A stretch of DNA of 64,000 nt, from the NCBI GenBank assembly GCA_951799405.1, contig OX637350.1, positions 10,277,852-10,341,851 on the forward strand. The letters run 5' to 3'. The notes beneath the pieces were generated by a model. The model made no database searches. It was not told the DNA's origin and saw only the letters and a list, made by a program, of their open reading frames with translations. Each line of letters begins with the position of its first letter. Positions within the stretch are counted from its first letter, which is position 1. The position numbers were made by a program, and so were the translations under genes. Source of the DNA: Agapetus fuscipes (lineage: Eukaryota; Arthropoda; Insecta; Trichoptera; Glossosomatidae). Below, piece after piece: positions 20,801 through 31,138 of this stretch.

Positions 20801-22475
20801 TGACTTGATGACAAGCTTTTTTTTGGAATGACAGATCAATATATGAAATAAGAAGATAAATTCATATTCTTTTGACCGTCGAACTGTTTGCCTTCTGAAC
20901 AGCAATCCGAGATGTTAATCACTAGACCGCGGAGCTGTAAAAGTTCATTTCTGTGGTAATGTTGAATCTTCTTCAAATAATGACTTAACTTGTTCGTCGT
21001 AGATTTTTCCATCTCTTTCCACTCAGAGATAATTACTCCGAGACAAAGCGAGATGGAGATATGACCTCTGAGGATTTGAACAGAAGCTTCGTTTACATTG
21101 CGGGTGGTCCGGTAAGTCAAGGCAATCAAATACTTTTTTATTTAATTTTTATGAATATTCTTACGTTTGCTAAAAAGAAATAAAAGTAGAAATACAAATA
21201 GGAGAACAATATGAACGGTGGTTGCCGATGGACCTTGAGATGTGACTAGGTATATTGTTTGTAAAGTACAGGATATTTGATTTTGTTTTCCAAGGAAAGA
21301 TTGAGGGGAGAAGGACTTAATGTTTTTTTAAGAAAATAGAGGGTGAAGAACCTGTGCTGCTGAACCATAGTCCATCGTCTTTTCTTCTTGGGTCTCTTCA
21401 CTGAAACTTGCAGATTTTTCCATTCAGGAGATTTTCAGCATCCGATGGTAAGGTAGTAATTTTATTTTACAGGCACTGAAATAGCCCTAGTGATCAACCT
21501 AAAAGATATAGAGGGAGCATCTAAGCCGTATTGTGTACCAAAAATGAGTGCGCCTTTGGGCGTCAGCCCCATACAAACGAGGTCTTGTTATAATCAGTTT
21601 CCAGTCTAATTTTTTCGTTGTTTACCTATTAGTCTGTGTTCATGGTAAGTCCTTTTTTCCGTGGAAGAAACGGATGTAAGGCAATCTTTGTATTTTATAT
21701 TGATCGATGGTTAGCCCAAATCATTCGCTAAAGAACCTAATTTGATCAAAGATCTATGATCAAATAAGGTTCTTAAGAGAAATTTTACCAGAAGAAGATG
21801 ATGTACAAAATAGACCGAAATTATGATTTTTCCAAAGCAATAGATCAGTGAGAGAGAATAAGAAGAAATTATACTATGATTCGTTAAGTGGTAGAAGACT
21901 TTTAAAATTCAGAATATAAATCTAAATCTGCCAACACAATTTGATGTCCACTCTACGAACAATGGAAGTCAAATGGCAAAAGTGGATTGTTTTTATTGCC
22001 CAGCATCCAGATTAAACATTAAATTTCACGATCTGCAATTCCCCAGATGGGAACCTTTTAGCGACTAATTCGGCGATAAATTTTAAACATCCGGGGTACA
22101 TGCGAGTGCATTAGCGCCCCCCCTGTCTCAAGGACCCTCCCTGCTCCCTCCGGAGGGTGGAAAATGCCAAATAAAATGCCATGGGGCTGATTTCACAGAG
22201 GGCTGCTCTGACTTCTCTAAACAAACCACATATCATTCGTCCCCTAGTGAGTTTGACATGTATCTACCTACTCTTAAATGACGTTTTTTCCTGTCAAATA
22301 TTAAAGATGAAAATTCAAGTTCTTCTTCGTTTTTTGGTCTTCAAGACTGTCTACCATCTTTGACGAGTTGATGACACTGATTTGATTTTGCTCTTGGAGT
22401 GACAACGCGCCAAAAAAACACAATGCCACTGAACGTCACTTTCTTAAAAAGTAAGTAATGACGTCATCTCCTGAA
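20801..22475. other. No gene; noncoding
   Basis: A hairpin lies at 21731-21774, and a repeat-poor block of balanced composition at 22030-22180 (AGCGCCCCCCCTGTCTCAAG and around). No recognisable coding sequence. Confidence 0.35.
21731..21774. repeat. Short hairpin
   Basis: AAGAACCTAATTTGATC (21731-21747) pairs with GATCAAATAAGGTTCTT (21758-21774), with one mismatch in 17 and a 10-base loop. Confidence 0.6.
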
Positions 22476-22613
22476 TGTGACTATGGACGTTAGACTGTCC
22501 GGCATGCAATGGAGGAGTGCCCCACCAGAAGACACCCTGCTGGCCTGAAAGACTTCCACGAAACTACGACAGGAGCAGTGAAGTGGATGGAGAGATTGGA
22601 TCTTCGTCTCTGA
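22476..22613 (+). mobile_element. LINE C-terminal zinc-knuckle fragment
   Basis: Translates, with one internal stop, to a CDYG...TVRHAMEECPTRRHPAG segment ending in GAVKWMERLDLRL and a stop. It closely matches the minus-strand fragment at 44804-44994. The Cys/Cys/His/Cys pattern is the C-terminal zinc knuckle of a non-LTR reverse transcriptase. Confidence 0.7.
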
Positions 22614-23287
22614 CACGACTCAAAGGCTAAGGAATTGAGCGTGCACATAATAATTTGCCTACTCTTGCCTGCAAAGTATTGTTCAAAACTATCATTGTCC
22701 TTTTTTCATTCATGGCATTCATTTACAAAATAAATATTTTCTCTTACAATTTTATTACTTTTCTAAACATCACCAAAATCACAATGAAATTAAAAAAAAA
22801 ATCACAAGCAGACATGTATAATTTCGCGCTAACACATGTTTTTATTTTACATGTTTTTATTTTATTTTTCATTTTTCGAAAAGTAATAATTGACAAATAA
22901 AGTAACAAAAATGCCACATAACTCTATATTGATGGATTCTGTGTTGGGCATCTAGCTTAAGGATTGCTTTAAAAAAAAAATCCGTGCAAAAGAAAAACAA
23001 CTTTTAATTTTCGCCATTTTTATTCAATGTTGTGGGTAGTGAGGGGATGAAAATAATCAGTGTCTCATGTATCTGATAAACTAAACCACAATAAAAACAT
23101 AATAAGGTTTCATCCCCTAAGCCCGCACTAAACATCCCTAACGCAATTTATTCATTAGGGAAGGATAACTGATACAAGAGGGACCCGCAGAGGGCTAACT
23201 CAATTTGCTGGATACAGTTTTTGCGGTAATGAAAAAATAAATGCAAGATTAATCTGCGACAAAATTATTCTAGTTAGCATTGCTTGC
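22614..23287. other. No gene; AT-rich noncoding
   Basis: An 81-codon frame at 22655-22900 is composed of residues typical of translated AT-rich DNA. Nothing is recognisable. Confidence 0.35.
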
Positions 23288-23395
23288 ATTCCTTGACTTA
23301 TAGGTTGGTACAAATAAAAAAAAACTCACATGAACATAAACCTTGCAATTCCTGCCGCCTTTCCCTAGAATCGCGGTGGCATTGGCAAAAGTGAC
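23288..23395. repeat. Rearranged family A fragment
   Basis: The 5' start word in forward orientation (TTCCTTGACTTATAGGTTGG) is followed at once by the core in reverse orientation (ACATGAACATAAACCTTGCA, CGCGGTGGCATTGGCAAAAG). An inversion or nested insertion has joined opposite halves. Confidence 0.7.
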
Positions 23396-23559
23396 GAGGA
23401 GCTTCAAGTAGAAATAATGAAAACGATGTAGGTAAGTACCTACAAGAACTTTTTAATTCATGATAGAGAAGTTCATCAAATTATATTAACAAAAGGATTC
23501 TATCAAAAAAATCATAGTTTTATGATAGTGTAACTAATCAGAGATTGCTCATAGATCGT

Positions 23560-23835
23560 AGATCAAAGATTTAAAGATGCACTGGGGCCACATAAGTCGT
23601 GCGACTTCCTTCACCACAAGACAAGGTGATGAAAAATGTGCCCGAAGCGTATTGTCCAGGATCGACCCAAGATCTTCAACCGAGTAGTAGGAAAACCACA
23701 GCTAAGATAACTGGATGATGTTCAGAAGACTGGAAGGAAAAGATGGAAGAGCAAGGCATGTATTACAAATAGGTTTGTAGAGGATTGGAAAAGGTCTTCC
23801 TCAGGCTGAAAGTATTTTCAATGAACAAAGGGTTT
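23560..23835 (+). mobile_element. Eroded RTE LINE C-terminus
   Basis: Fragments in different frames resemble the WxWAGHI...GRPPxRWxDD...W region of RTE reverse transcriptases (GGGGCCACATAAGT; ACCACAGCTAAGATAACTGG; GAGGATTGGAAAAGG). Stops and frameshifts are frequent, so it is an old copy. Confidence 0.45.
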
Positions 23836-24545
23836 CCTTTCACTTTGACCGAGGTCAGGCAGAACAAACATTGCAAGAAAATATCCGTCTGATAGGACAG
23901 GGATTTGGAATGGCTCCCCATTATTGACAAATACCGTATTTCGGACTAAGTACCTACGGCAATATCGCTTTACCATTTTACCGAACGCCGCTGAACTTCC
24001 ATTTCCTCTTTCTCAATATTTTTGTAGAAAAAGTTATCAATAAAAAAGTATTTTTCTTATTGCCTTTTCAAATGATGATATCAATAACGACAACTTCATT
24101 TCATATAATCTGAATGACACTCCCATAGCAATTTACAATGTAGTATTTCAAGAGACACAAAACAGAGCCTCGCGAGTATAATATTAATGGTGTAAAAAGA
24201 GAAATATAATTTTTGTTCAGTTTTAGTTGGCTGTCATCGTCTGGTTAATAAATGTGCTGCCATAACTCAAATTTCCCCGCTGATGGTGTGAGCCGAAGAG
24301 ATGCACAGCTTAAAAATACACCGAAACCCTACACCGCCTTTGAACTGAGCTGCAACACTGAAAAATTGGATTTTTGACGTGATTGAAAGTTGGTTTAGTA
24401 TTTTAGCTTCTCTCATGGTAATTTTATGGAAGGTAAAATTGTCTTATGAATGATATTAAAAGAATGGTTTGTAGGACGTAGGTACTTTAATTAAATATCG
24501 AGAATGTCATCGATAATGCATACAACATTTACAACATTTGAGAAT

Positions 24546-24850
24546 ATTAAGGCAACCTAGAAGCTGCTACCCAGGTGTTAGCAACCCGGAAGCGGACTAC
24601 TCGGAAGTTAGCATCTCAAAAGCTACCTAGGTATCCATAAAGCTACCTTCTCCGAGGCTAGCTACCCGAAAGATACCCTGAGGTTTACTTCTTGGAGTCC
24701 GGCTTTCCAGAGAATTTATCTACCGGAAACTAGCTACCTGGAAAGCTTCATACCCAGAGGCAAGCTACCCGGAGTTTTGTTACTCGGGGGCTAGTTTCCC
24801 AGTTAGTTACCTACCTAAAGGCTATTTACCTTGAGTGCTGTGTATCCAGG
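24546..24850. repeat. Degenerate minisatellite built on GCTACCCGGA
   Basis: Some twenty imperfect copies of a 12-15-bp word, (A/G)GCTA(G)CTACCCGGAA-like, occupy 300 bp. Examples are GAGGCTAGCTACCCGAAAGA and GGCAAGCTACCCGGAGTTTT. Isolated matches occur downstream at 25033 and 25150 (AGAGGCTAGCTAAC). Confidence 0.75.
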
Positions 24851-26271
24851 TTAAAATATAGAGTTTGTGTCAAAAAAAAACAGTCTAAATTAATTTTTAT
24901 GAGAATGTATGAAAATGTTTGAAAACACACAGAGTTTTATTTTCACAAGTTGGGCATTTATTTCACCTCGAGTACTTTTGACTTGCTTTTGTCATTTTCA
25001 AGAGAATACAAAAGTGAGTTCTATAAGTTTACGAAGAGGCTAGCTAACCTGCGTGCAGTTATACATGTGTATTGCCTAAATGAGAAAGAGTGACAAAGCG
25101 TAAGAGGAAGTTACTTAGGTACGGAAAGAGTGCTATATGTAAAGGTACCAAGAGGCTAGCTAACTTGAGGGTAGTAAGTATTTACTGAAATATCAACGTG
25201 CTTATAACTAGTGTCTAGTGACATTGTATAATTCTCAGCATTTTCTTGACCACCACGTGTTGCATCTCCCACACATGTCTCTCACTCCTCCGGCTGCACT
25301 TTTGACATTCGCCGACCTGATATTCTGAGCGATAAAGCACTTCCTAGAAACGTATCGGCTCCTTTCGCGAAACATATTAATTTCTGCCCCAAATACAGTC
25401 GTAAACGCTCGCAAACATTGTAAAGGAAGAAACCTACATGTGCAGCATCAGTTTTTCGTGATTTATACTCCTGTAAAGTTTTTATTTCCCCTGATTAACG
25501 CATCTCCACATAACGAGATGCTGTTTTGGCGGCTTCACTGGAAGTCAATCATATTTTATGAATGAAAACAAACAAGTTGCACCACATTGTTACACTTACA
25601 TGGTACCAACTGCTGACAGGTCTCGGGGTTCGTTTTTGGATCTTTTATCGCATTACGTGAAATGCCCAGAAGCGCTATTGTGCAAAATTCCTTACAACCT
25701 TAAGGCGACGAGATAGCGATTTGTGTCAAAAAATTAGATGTAGGTACTGTGATTTTTTATCTACGGAGTTCATTCGCAAGCACTAGCAAGCTGCGACTTG
25801 GATTGATTTCTAAAGTGCAAGGAATTTAGTAGAATAACGCTTCTGCTTAGTAAAAATCTCGTTTCAAGATTGATAGAAAATAATTGAGATGGACCGGGCA
25901 TGTACAGAAAATGCCGAACACACCGCTGAGTTAGGTTCTTCCGACAGTTAAGTAAATAACGCAAATAAGCTGCACTGGGAGACAGAAATCAAATTTCGCA
26001 CTACATATTTAATATACTCGTATATAAGTAGTCAATCTAATTATACCCTTTTTTTCTCTCTTGTGATTTGTTGAGATGCGGATTCCACTGTCTCAGAACA
26101 GATCACAGATCTAGTGAGACAGTGTAATTCCTTCATTACTTTGAAGGACTAAATTTTATTTCATTTCATTTTATTTCATATAGATAAGCTCTTTAACGCG
26201 TTTTTCCCAAAGGACCAATTTGACCTAATATTTTTACAAGTAAGGTCTTACGCAAATTACTTCAGTAAATA
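24851..26271. other. No gene; includes a repeat-poor block
   Basis: 25079-25135 shares a roughly 50-bp word series with 31418-31470 (CAAAGCGTAAGAGGAAGTTA versus AAAGCGTTAGAGGAAATTAC). 25230-25560 is repeat-poor with balanced composition, a candidate conserved noncoding element. A hairpin lies at 26080-26131. Confidence 0.35.
26080..26131. repeat. Short inverted repeat
   Basis: GGATTCCACTGTCTCA pairs imperfectly with TGAGACAGTGTAATTCC across an 18-20-base centre that itself contains the repeated word ACAGATC. Confidence 0.55.
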
Positions 26272-26345
26272 TTCCCAGCACCCGAGGGGATTGGCTCATA
26301 TTTCTTGTAAAGGCTGAGTAAACCTTGCATGTATTTCATTTTAAG
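26272..26345 (-). repeat. SINE-C 3' body fragment
   Basis: Reverse fragment GTAAAGGCTGAGTAAACCTTG preceded by ATATTCCCAGCACCCGAG, as in the fuller copy at 55795-56010. The tRNA-like head is absent. Confidence 0.6.
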
Positions 26346-26839
26346 TTTCATATAAACACCAAAACGGCAATGTAACAATGTTAATGCAATCACCAGAGAA
26401 AAGATCACTTGAGAAAAAAAAACTCTTTTCTTAAGTTTTCTTGCGTCTACTAATGCACTTGCATATCCCAACCATTTTATGTGTTGGTGTAAAGAATAAA
26501 ATTCAAATATTGTCCTTAATGTGGGATGCATTAATTTTGCCCTAATGACACATCAGGGGCTGTTGCCCTCCCCCTTTCTCAATGGGGTGTGACGTTAGAG
26601 GGAGAGAGACATCGCACGAGGGTGGAATAATAATAATAATAACAGCAACTCAGTCAGTTTCTGTAATAGCTTCCAGATGTATGGAGCATTAACTAGAACA
26701 TCAGGTTTCACATTAATTACCAAGGAAAGGATCGCATAAAAGACCTTCTTCTTATCGTATATCTTAGATCGGTTTTTTGGGACTTTTCTTTTGTGATGCA
26801 GAAGACCAGCTGTTCTTCCAAGTTGCACCCTTAAAATTC

Positions 26840-27095
26840 TTCTTCTTCATCATATTCCTCATTGATGAGAGTTGCGATCTTTATGGAAGCTGCCACCTTT
26901 CTCCAGTTCTCCAGGTCTCCTACCTTCACCGGTTTTCACTTCATCGATCCATCGTGTGGGAGATCTTCCTTTCTCTCTCTTCCTCTCCAAGATACCAATC
27001 ACAACCAGTAGTGTCAGTCTATCCTCATTATCACGGACAACGTGTCCGAAGAACTGAAGATTACGGCGTAATAACTCTAGTTTGTTTACTAGTAC
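26840..27095 (-). mobile_element. RTE-type LINE C-terminus
   Basis: The minus strand is open over 26859-27191 and reads NKLELLRRNLQFFGHVVRDN, then GRSPTRWIDEVK and RRPGELEK. This is the familiar FGHV...GRSPxRWxDxIK order of RTE-like reverse transcriptase C-termini. It is truncated 5', and a SINE-B copy abuts it. Confidence 0.75.
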
Positions 27096-27107
27096 GTACG
27101 AGTATGC

Positions 27108-27370
27108 TGATCCGTAGAGGGGCTTACACTTCAGGCTCATAGTCAAAAGGTCGGGGATTCGATTCCTGGCGGAGCACAATAAAAAATACAATAATTTACA
27201 ATTTTTGCTCTTCTCTGGGTTTAAAAATTCATGTGCCTTATATTAAAGACCGGCCCCAAAGGTTCATGCAACAGGATCTTACTCGGGTAAAAGGTGTTTT
27301 CTTTCTACCATCGACTGAGCTCTTGAGGCTTTTGAGGTGTGATTCACACAAAAACTGCGCTCACCGAATG
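27108..27370 (+). repeat. SINE-B (tRNA-derived) copy
   Basis: Head with B-box-like GGGGATTCGATTCCTGG and the constant GCGGAGCACAA, then body words TTAAAGACCGGCCCCAAAGG and GAGGTGTGATTCACACAAAA, ending at GCGCTCACCGAAT. Confidence 0.8.
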
Positions 27371-27429
27371 TTGGCGGCTGTGGTGTTTAAATTTAAAATG
27401 TTCATTTTAATTAAAAGCGACTATTACTT

Positions 27430-27620
27430 AAGCAATACCCAGCTTCACTAAGGGTGGATGGACCTTTGGTGACCGATTTTTGGTACAGGCTCATAACTTT
27501 TTCAACCCACCGAAGAGCATAATTTGAAAATGAAATACTTTTTTTGCTCCACCGTGAATTAAACTCACGACCTGCCGATTTCAAATCAGAAGCGTTAACC
27601 ACTTAACCATAGACCGGTCA
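27430..27620 (-). repeat. SINE-B copy lacking its 3' end
   Basis: Reverse copy with AGGGTGGATGGACCTTTGGT, the tRNA-like head GAATTAAACTCACGACCTGC, and CTTAACCATAGACCGGTC at its 5' end. Confidence 0.8.
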
Positions 27621-28689
27621 AATATGTGCACATGTACGTTGGTATGGTACGTATATATTAAGAGTAATTTAAAGCAAACTTCACTCGCAATTCTGGACTG
27701 GGGTGACACTGGCAATATAACAATAATGAGTGCACATAAAAAGCACAGCTTTCATCGCAGCTCTTTGCCGGTTTGTTTTTTATGTCCTCTCTTTAATGCT
27801 CGTCCCCCCGCCGGGTTGCTGGGGACAATGTGACGTAATAAACGGGAACACATCAGAGCAGAGACTCGTCGGCATCATCGGCACCAAAATGGAAAATGTC
27901 TCCATACCATAGTGACAAAGAGGGGAGGTATTCTAAACAATAAAACAAAATGTATTTTGAGTGAAAATTCCTACTTTTATATTCAAGTACTATGGCTATA
28001 ATGTATTCAAGTAGAACAATTTACGACCGAAGCTCGGCTCGGACTCGGCACGTCCGATATCAATCGCCACTTCCTTTCAGTGTCTCAAAACAAAATAAAT
28101 GCTAAAAAATATCACAACACTACGCAGCTAACAGGATCAGGACATGAACCGTCAGCTCACCAACACCTCTCCTGCACTCCAACAAGTGTCATAGACTTCT
28201 AGAATTTTGTGATTCCAAAGAAGTCTAGTGTGCAAGTTGAGACCTAGAAACCAGAAACGTGCACAGCGTTTCGAGTATGGGTAGGCAACCATATAAATTG
28301 TTTTCGATTCATGGAAGACCATATATGAAATCATTTATCAACCGGTGCTAGTATAATATATACCTACTAGCTGGGGCGTGCATCCCATACCGGCACATGC
28401 GCCTAATGGGTAGGCAATATGTGGTAAAAAAATATTTAAGCTTGATATTCCGATTTCAAATTACAAATTTAAGTCTGATAGGTCGTTAGCCATCGTTAGC
28501 ACTTCAGTCAATTTCGAATAAGTTATTTTAAAGGAATGGGAGAAAATATTTATTCTGAAATGTATTTGCCTACATCCTATGCACGCGCCTGCCCACTAGT
28601 AGAATATTTGCGTATCAAGGTCATCAGAAGCTTGGTATTCTTCGCAGATCAACTCAAATCTACTTCATGATCATGTTTAGTTAATTAAG
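27621..28689. other. No gene; noncoding
   Basis: Two short overlapping frames at 27624-27912 have no recognisable product. A CTCGG-rich patch occurs at 28030-28060. Nothing further. Confidence 0.35.
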
Positions 28690-30041
28690 TAGGGGAGACC
28701 GGGGCTGAAAGTTCCGATTTTCAAATAACATGAAATTTTATGATAAAAATGATAAGATATCAATTTTGATATTTGATTTTATTAAAAAGTCTTTATCGGT
28801 CTATGTAATAGTTAAGTCATTTCTGCTAGTTTCTCAATATGTTTTTTTGTACAGGCATATTTTTGCAAAATTTCGGAAGGGAACATTCAACCCCACTTTG
28901 GGGCGAGTTGTTCCAAGTGTGGGGCAAGTTGTGCCACTTGGATAATATAAATAAAGTTTAGGGATAATGTATAGTTTCTTTGAAATAAACCATAATTTCT
29001 ACAGTTACATTTATTTCGTTGTTATGCAATGTTATAAACTTTAAAAAACAACGAAAAAACATTACTAGCTACATCTAGATTAACATTTTGTATTGGTGAA
29101 CAAAAATTGAGATCTGTTGGCTTATAAATCTGACTACCTACATACTTAAGGATACAAAAAAATTTAACTGAAAAGGATAGGTACTTGAGATAAACACTTT
29201 TTTTATAACTAAGATATATTGGCACTTCCATAACAACAGGTTCTTGCAAACGTTTCATTAATAAATTTAATGGAAAGTGAGATCAAAACTTACAATTATA
29301 ATTAAATAACAAAACGAAACTCGTAACGCCAATATTATTTATCATCTTGAAGTTATCAAATTATTTTTATTAAGTGAAATAAAATTACATTGAAGACAAA
29401 TCATCAGTCACGTTAAATTTTTCATCTGACAGTTGGGACACACATAAGTAATATTATCAGTTTCATTTATAAATGTCCTAATAAGGCCTATTGATGAAAT
29501 TTCCCGCTTCGAGTTTTCAAATAGCCGCCAATGTTTGTAGAAGTGTGTGTGGACATTAATTAACGCACACAAGCACAACAAGTGGTCCCTGACGTGAGCA
29601 TGTTGGATCCTGGAGTCCAAAACAACCAGGACGCGGAGCGCACGCTTGATTTCTTAAGGTTTTGGCAGAGTAAAAAGTAACATTTTCATTTTTATTTGTA
29701 CACGGTGTGCTGTGCTTTCTCTATAGGATAATTATATGTGTAGACATGTCCTCTAAGATTTAATATAAGTATTGACAACATATTGTATACATTAAAATAA
29801 ATGAAAGCTTATTTGTTTTTATGTAGGCCTTATTAAGACACAGGGTTCCCAATAAGGCCAAAATGCCATTTTAGTTATTTGTGTTCACAAAAGTGGGATT
29901 TTTGTTTATAAAGCAATTTTATTTCATTTATTACAAAGTTTAATAAATAAGTATAAGTATTTCAAATTACCATTGCATTATTATTACGAGTATAAGCCCG
30001 CTAGTTATGTAATACCAAAGTTAAGGTAGGTCTTACTTGGG

Positions 30042-30358
30042 TCACTTACATTTAAAATGTGCCCAATTTTTACACATGCTACATTCTATCCACTGTTCTC
30101 TTGGAAGTGAATTTGAATATGAATCACAACAAATTATGCAGTACCATTCCAGATCCTCATCATCACTATCACTCTCGCTTTCTTGTAATTCTCTTCGTTT
30201 AGCTTTTTCTTGAGCATTTCCCTTTCCTTTTCCCTTGCCTTTACCTTTTCCTTTATTATTGTTGTTTTCTTTCCCTTGTTTCTAATGGCTTCGTCTTTCC
30301 TTGCTTCCTTCTTTACCTGGACTTCAGCTAATGCATTTTTTTCTGGCGTGTCGGTCTA
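30042..30358 (-). pseudogene. pogo-like transposase C-terminus with zinc finger
   Basis: Continues the transposase tail: TDTPEKNALAEVQVKKEA, then a Lys-rich stretch, an acidic stretch (ESDSDDEDLEW) and a Cys/His finger. The finger reads CIICCDSYSNSLPREQW then IECSMCKNWAHFKC, in the C-x2-C...C-x2-C-x4-H-x3-C order of the PHD-like module found at the end of several insect pogo-type transposases. It needs a frame change between the Lys-rich and acidic parts. The stop lies at 30042-30044. Confidence 0.72.
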
Positions 30359-30667
30359 AACCGCTGTCTTTCTTATATGGCATTTTGTAGCCGTCTGCAA
30401 TCTTAGGGGTTCTTTTGGTAAAGGCTTTACAATTTCAGGATAAAACCCAGCTAAAGCATTTGTCTTTACTGTAAATTGAAGTTGTTGGTCACTATTAACG
30501 GTCACAGAGGCAGCCTGAGATTCCAGTTCTTTCCAGTTCCAAATTTCCAGTTCTCTGGCTACCATTTTTACTTTTCTTCCATCTTGTATGACAGCATTGG
30601 CAGCTTGGCGTAATAACGTTTCAGATGTTTTCCCTCTCTCAGTTTTCCGTTTGTAGGTACGTACCAT
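30356..30667 (-). pseudogene. pogo-like transposase, N-terminal HTH fused to tail
   Basis: A 103-codon open frame. Residues 1-41 (MVRTYKRKTERGK start, then AANAVIQDGRKVKMVARELE) are the N-terminal helix-turn-helix of insect pogo/Tigger/jerky-type transposases, which binds the element ends. After residue ~42 the frame jumps to FYPEIVKPLPKEP, which in related proteins lies beyond the DDE domain. The catalytic domain (usually about 300 residues) has therefore been deleted. It ends at a stop just before the TDTPEKNAL word that continues the same protein downstream, so a later stop or frameshift adds to the damage. A truncated product could still bind DNA, but there is no direct evidence that it is made. 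Confidence 0.8.
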
Positions 30668-31138
30668 CCTAAAAATAAATCGTAAAACTGTATAGAAAAT
30701 TTAAGCTTAGATCGATTGGGGTAAGTTGTTCCGGGGAACAACCAGCCCCTTTGGAAGGGAACTTGTAGCCCCAAATTATATTTTTGTACAAAACTGTCAT
30801 GCTAGCAAATTAACAAATTCAATTGAAAAAAACATTCAAGCTATTAAATACCTCACTAATGCCACTTTAAAATTGGAAAGATTCACATAAATCGGTCAAT
30901 AATAAAGAAAAATAGACCAAAAAGTTTAAATACGAAAAAATTTACTAACGTGGTGTTCTAATAGCGTGGTGCACACAGCTACTCGTCCGCCGCCGTCGAA
31001 GCAACTAAGATGGCCGCCAAATTGGCGCGTCACCTGATGCTTCAACGACGCACTTCACGTGTATTGCTATCGCTTTTCTTTACAAAGTTATTACTGTCGG
31101 AACAACGTGCCCCGGGAACGTTCAGCCCCGGCCTCCCC

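Larger units (their letters stand above)
28692..31138 (-). mobile_element. pogo/Tigger-type DNA transposon, internally deleted
   Basis: Terminal inverted repeats GGGGAGACCGGGGCTGAAAG (28692 onward) and the inverse of GTTCAGCCCCGGCCTCCCC (to 31138) are flanked by TA on both sides (28690-28691 and 31139-31140). TA duplication and the encoded HTH point to the Tc1/mariner-pogo group. Coding remnants are on the minus strand: an N-terminal HTH (30356-30667) and a C-terminal acidic/lysine region with a zinc finger (30042-30360). The DDE catalytic core between them is missing. Nine copies of a 15-bp GGGGC...GTTCC motif sit near the ends and in front of the ORF. Confidence 0.82.

Noticed and set aside
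27131..27180. tRNA gene at SINE heads (also at 35.5, 50.7 and 54.95 kb)
   Set aside because: B and A boxes are present, but the acceptor and anticodon stems do not close, and each head continues into a shared SINE body.
29408..29620. Transposase DDE fragment (VLDSRIQHAHVRDHLL) within the pogo-type element
   Set aside because: It resembles the expected DDE motif only loosely and lacks the following conserved PPH..H.LQPLD segment.
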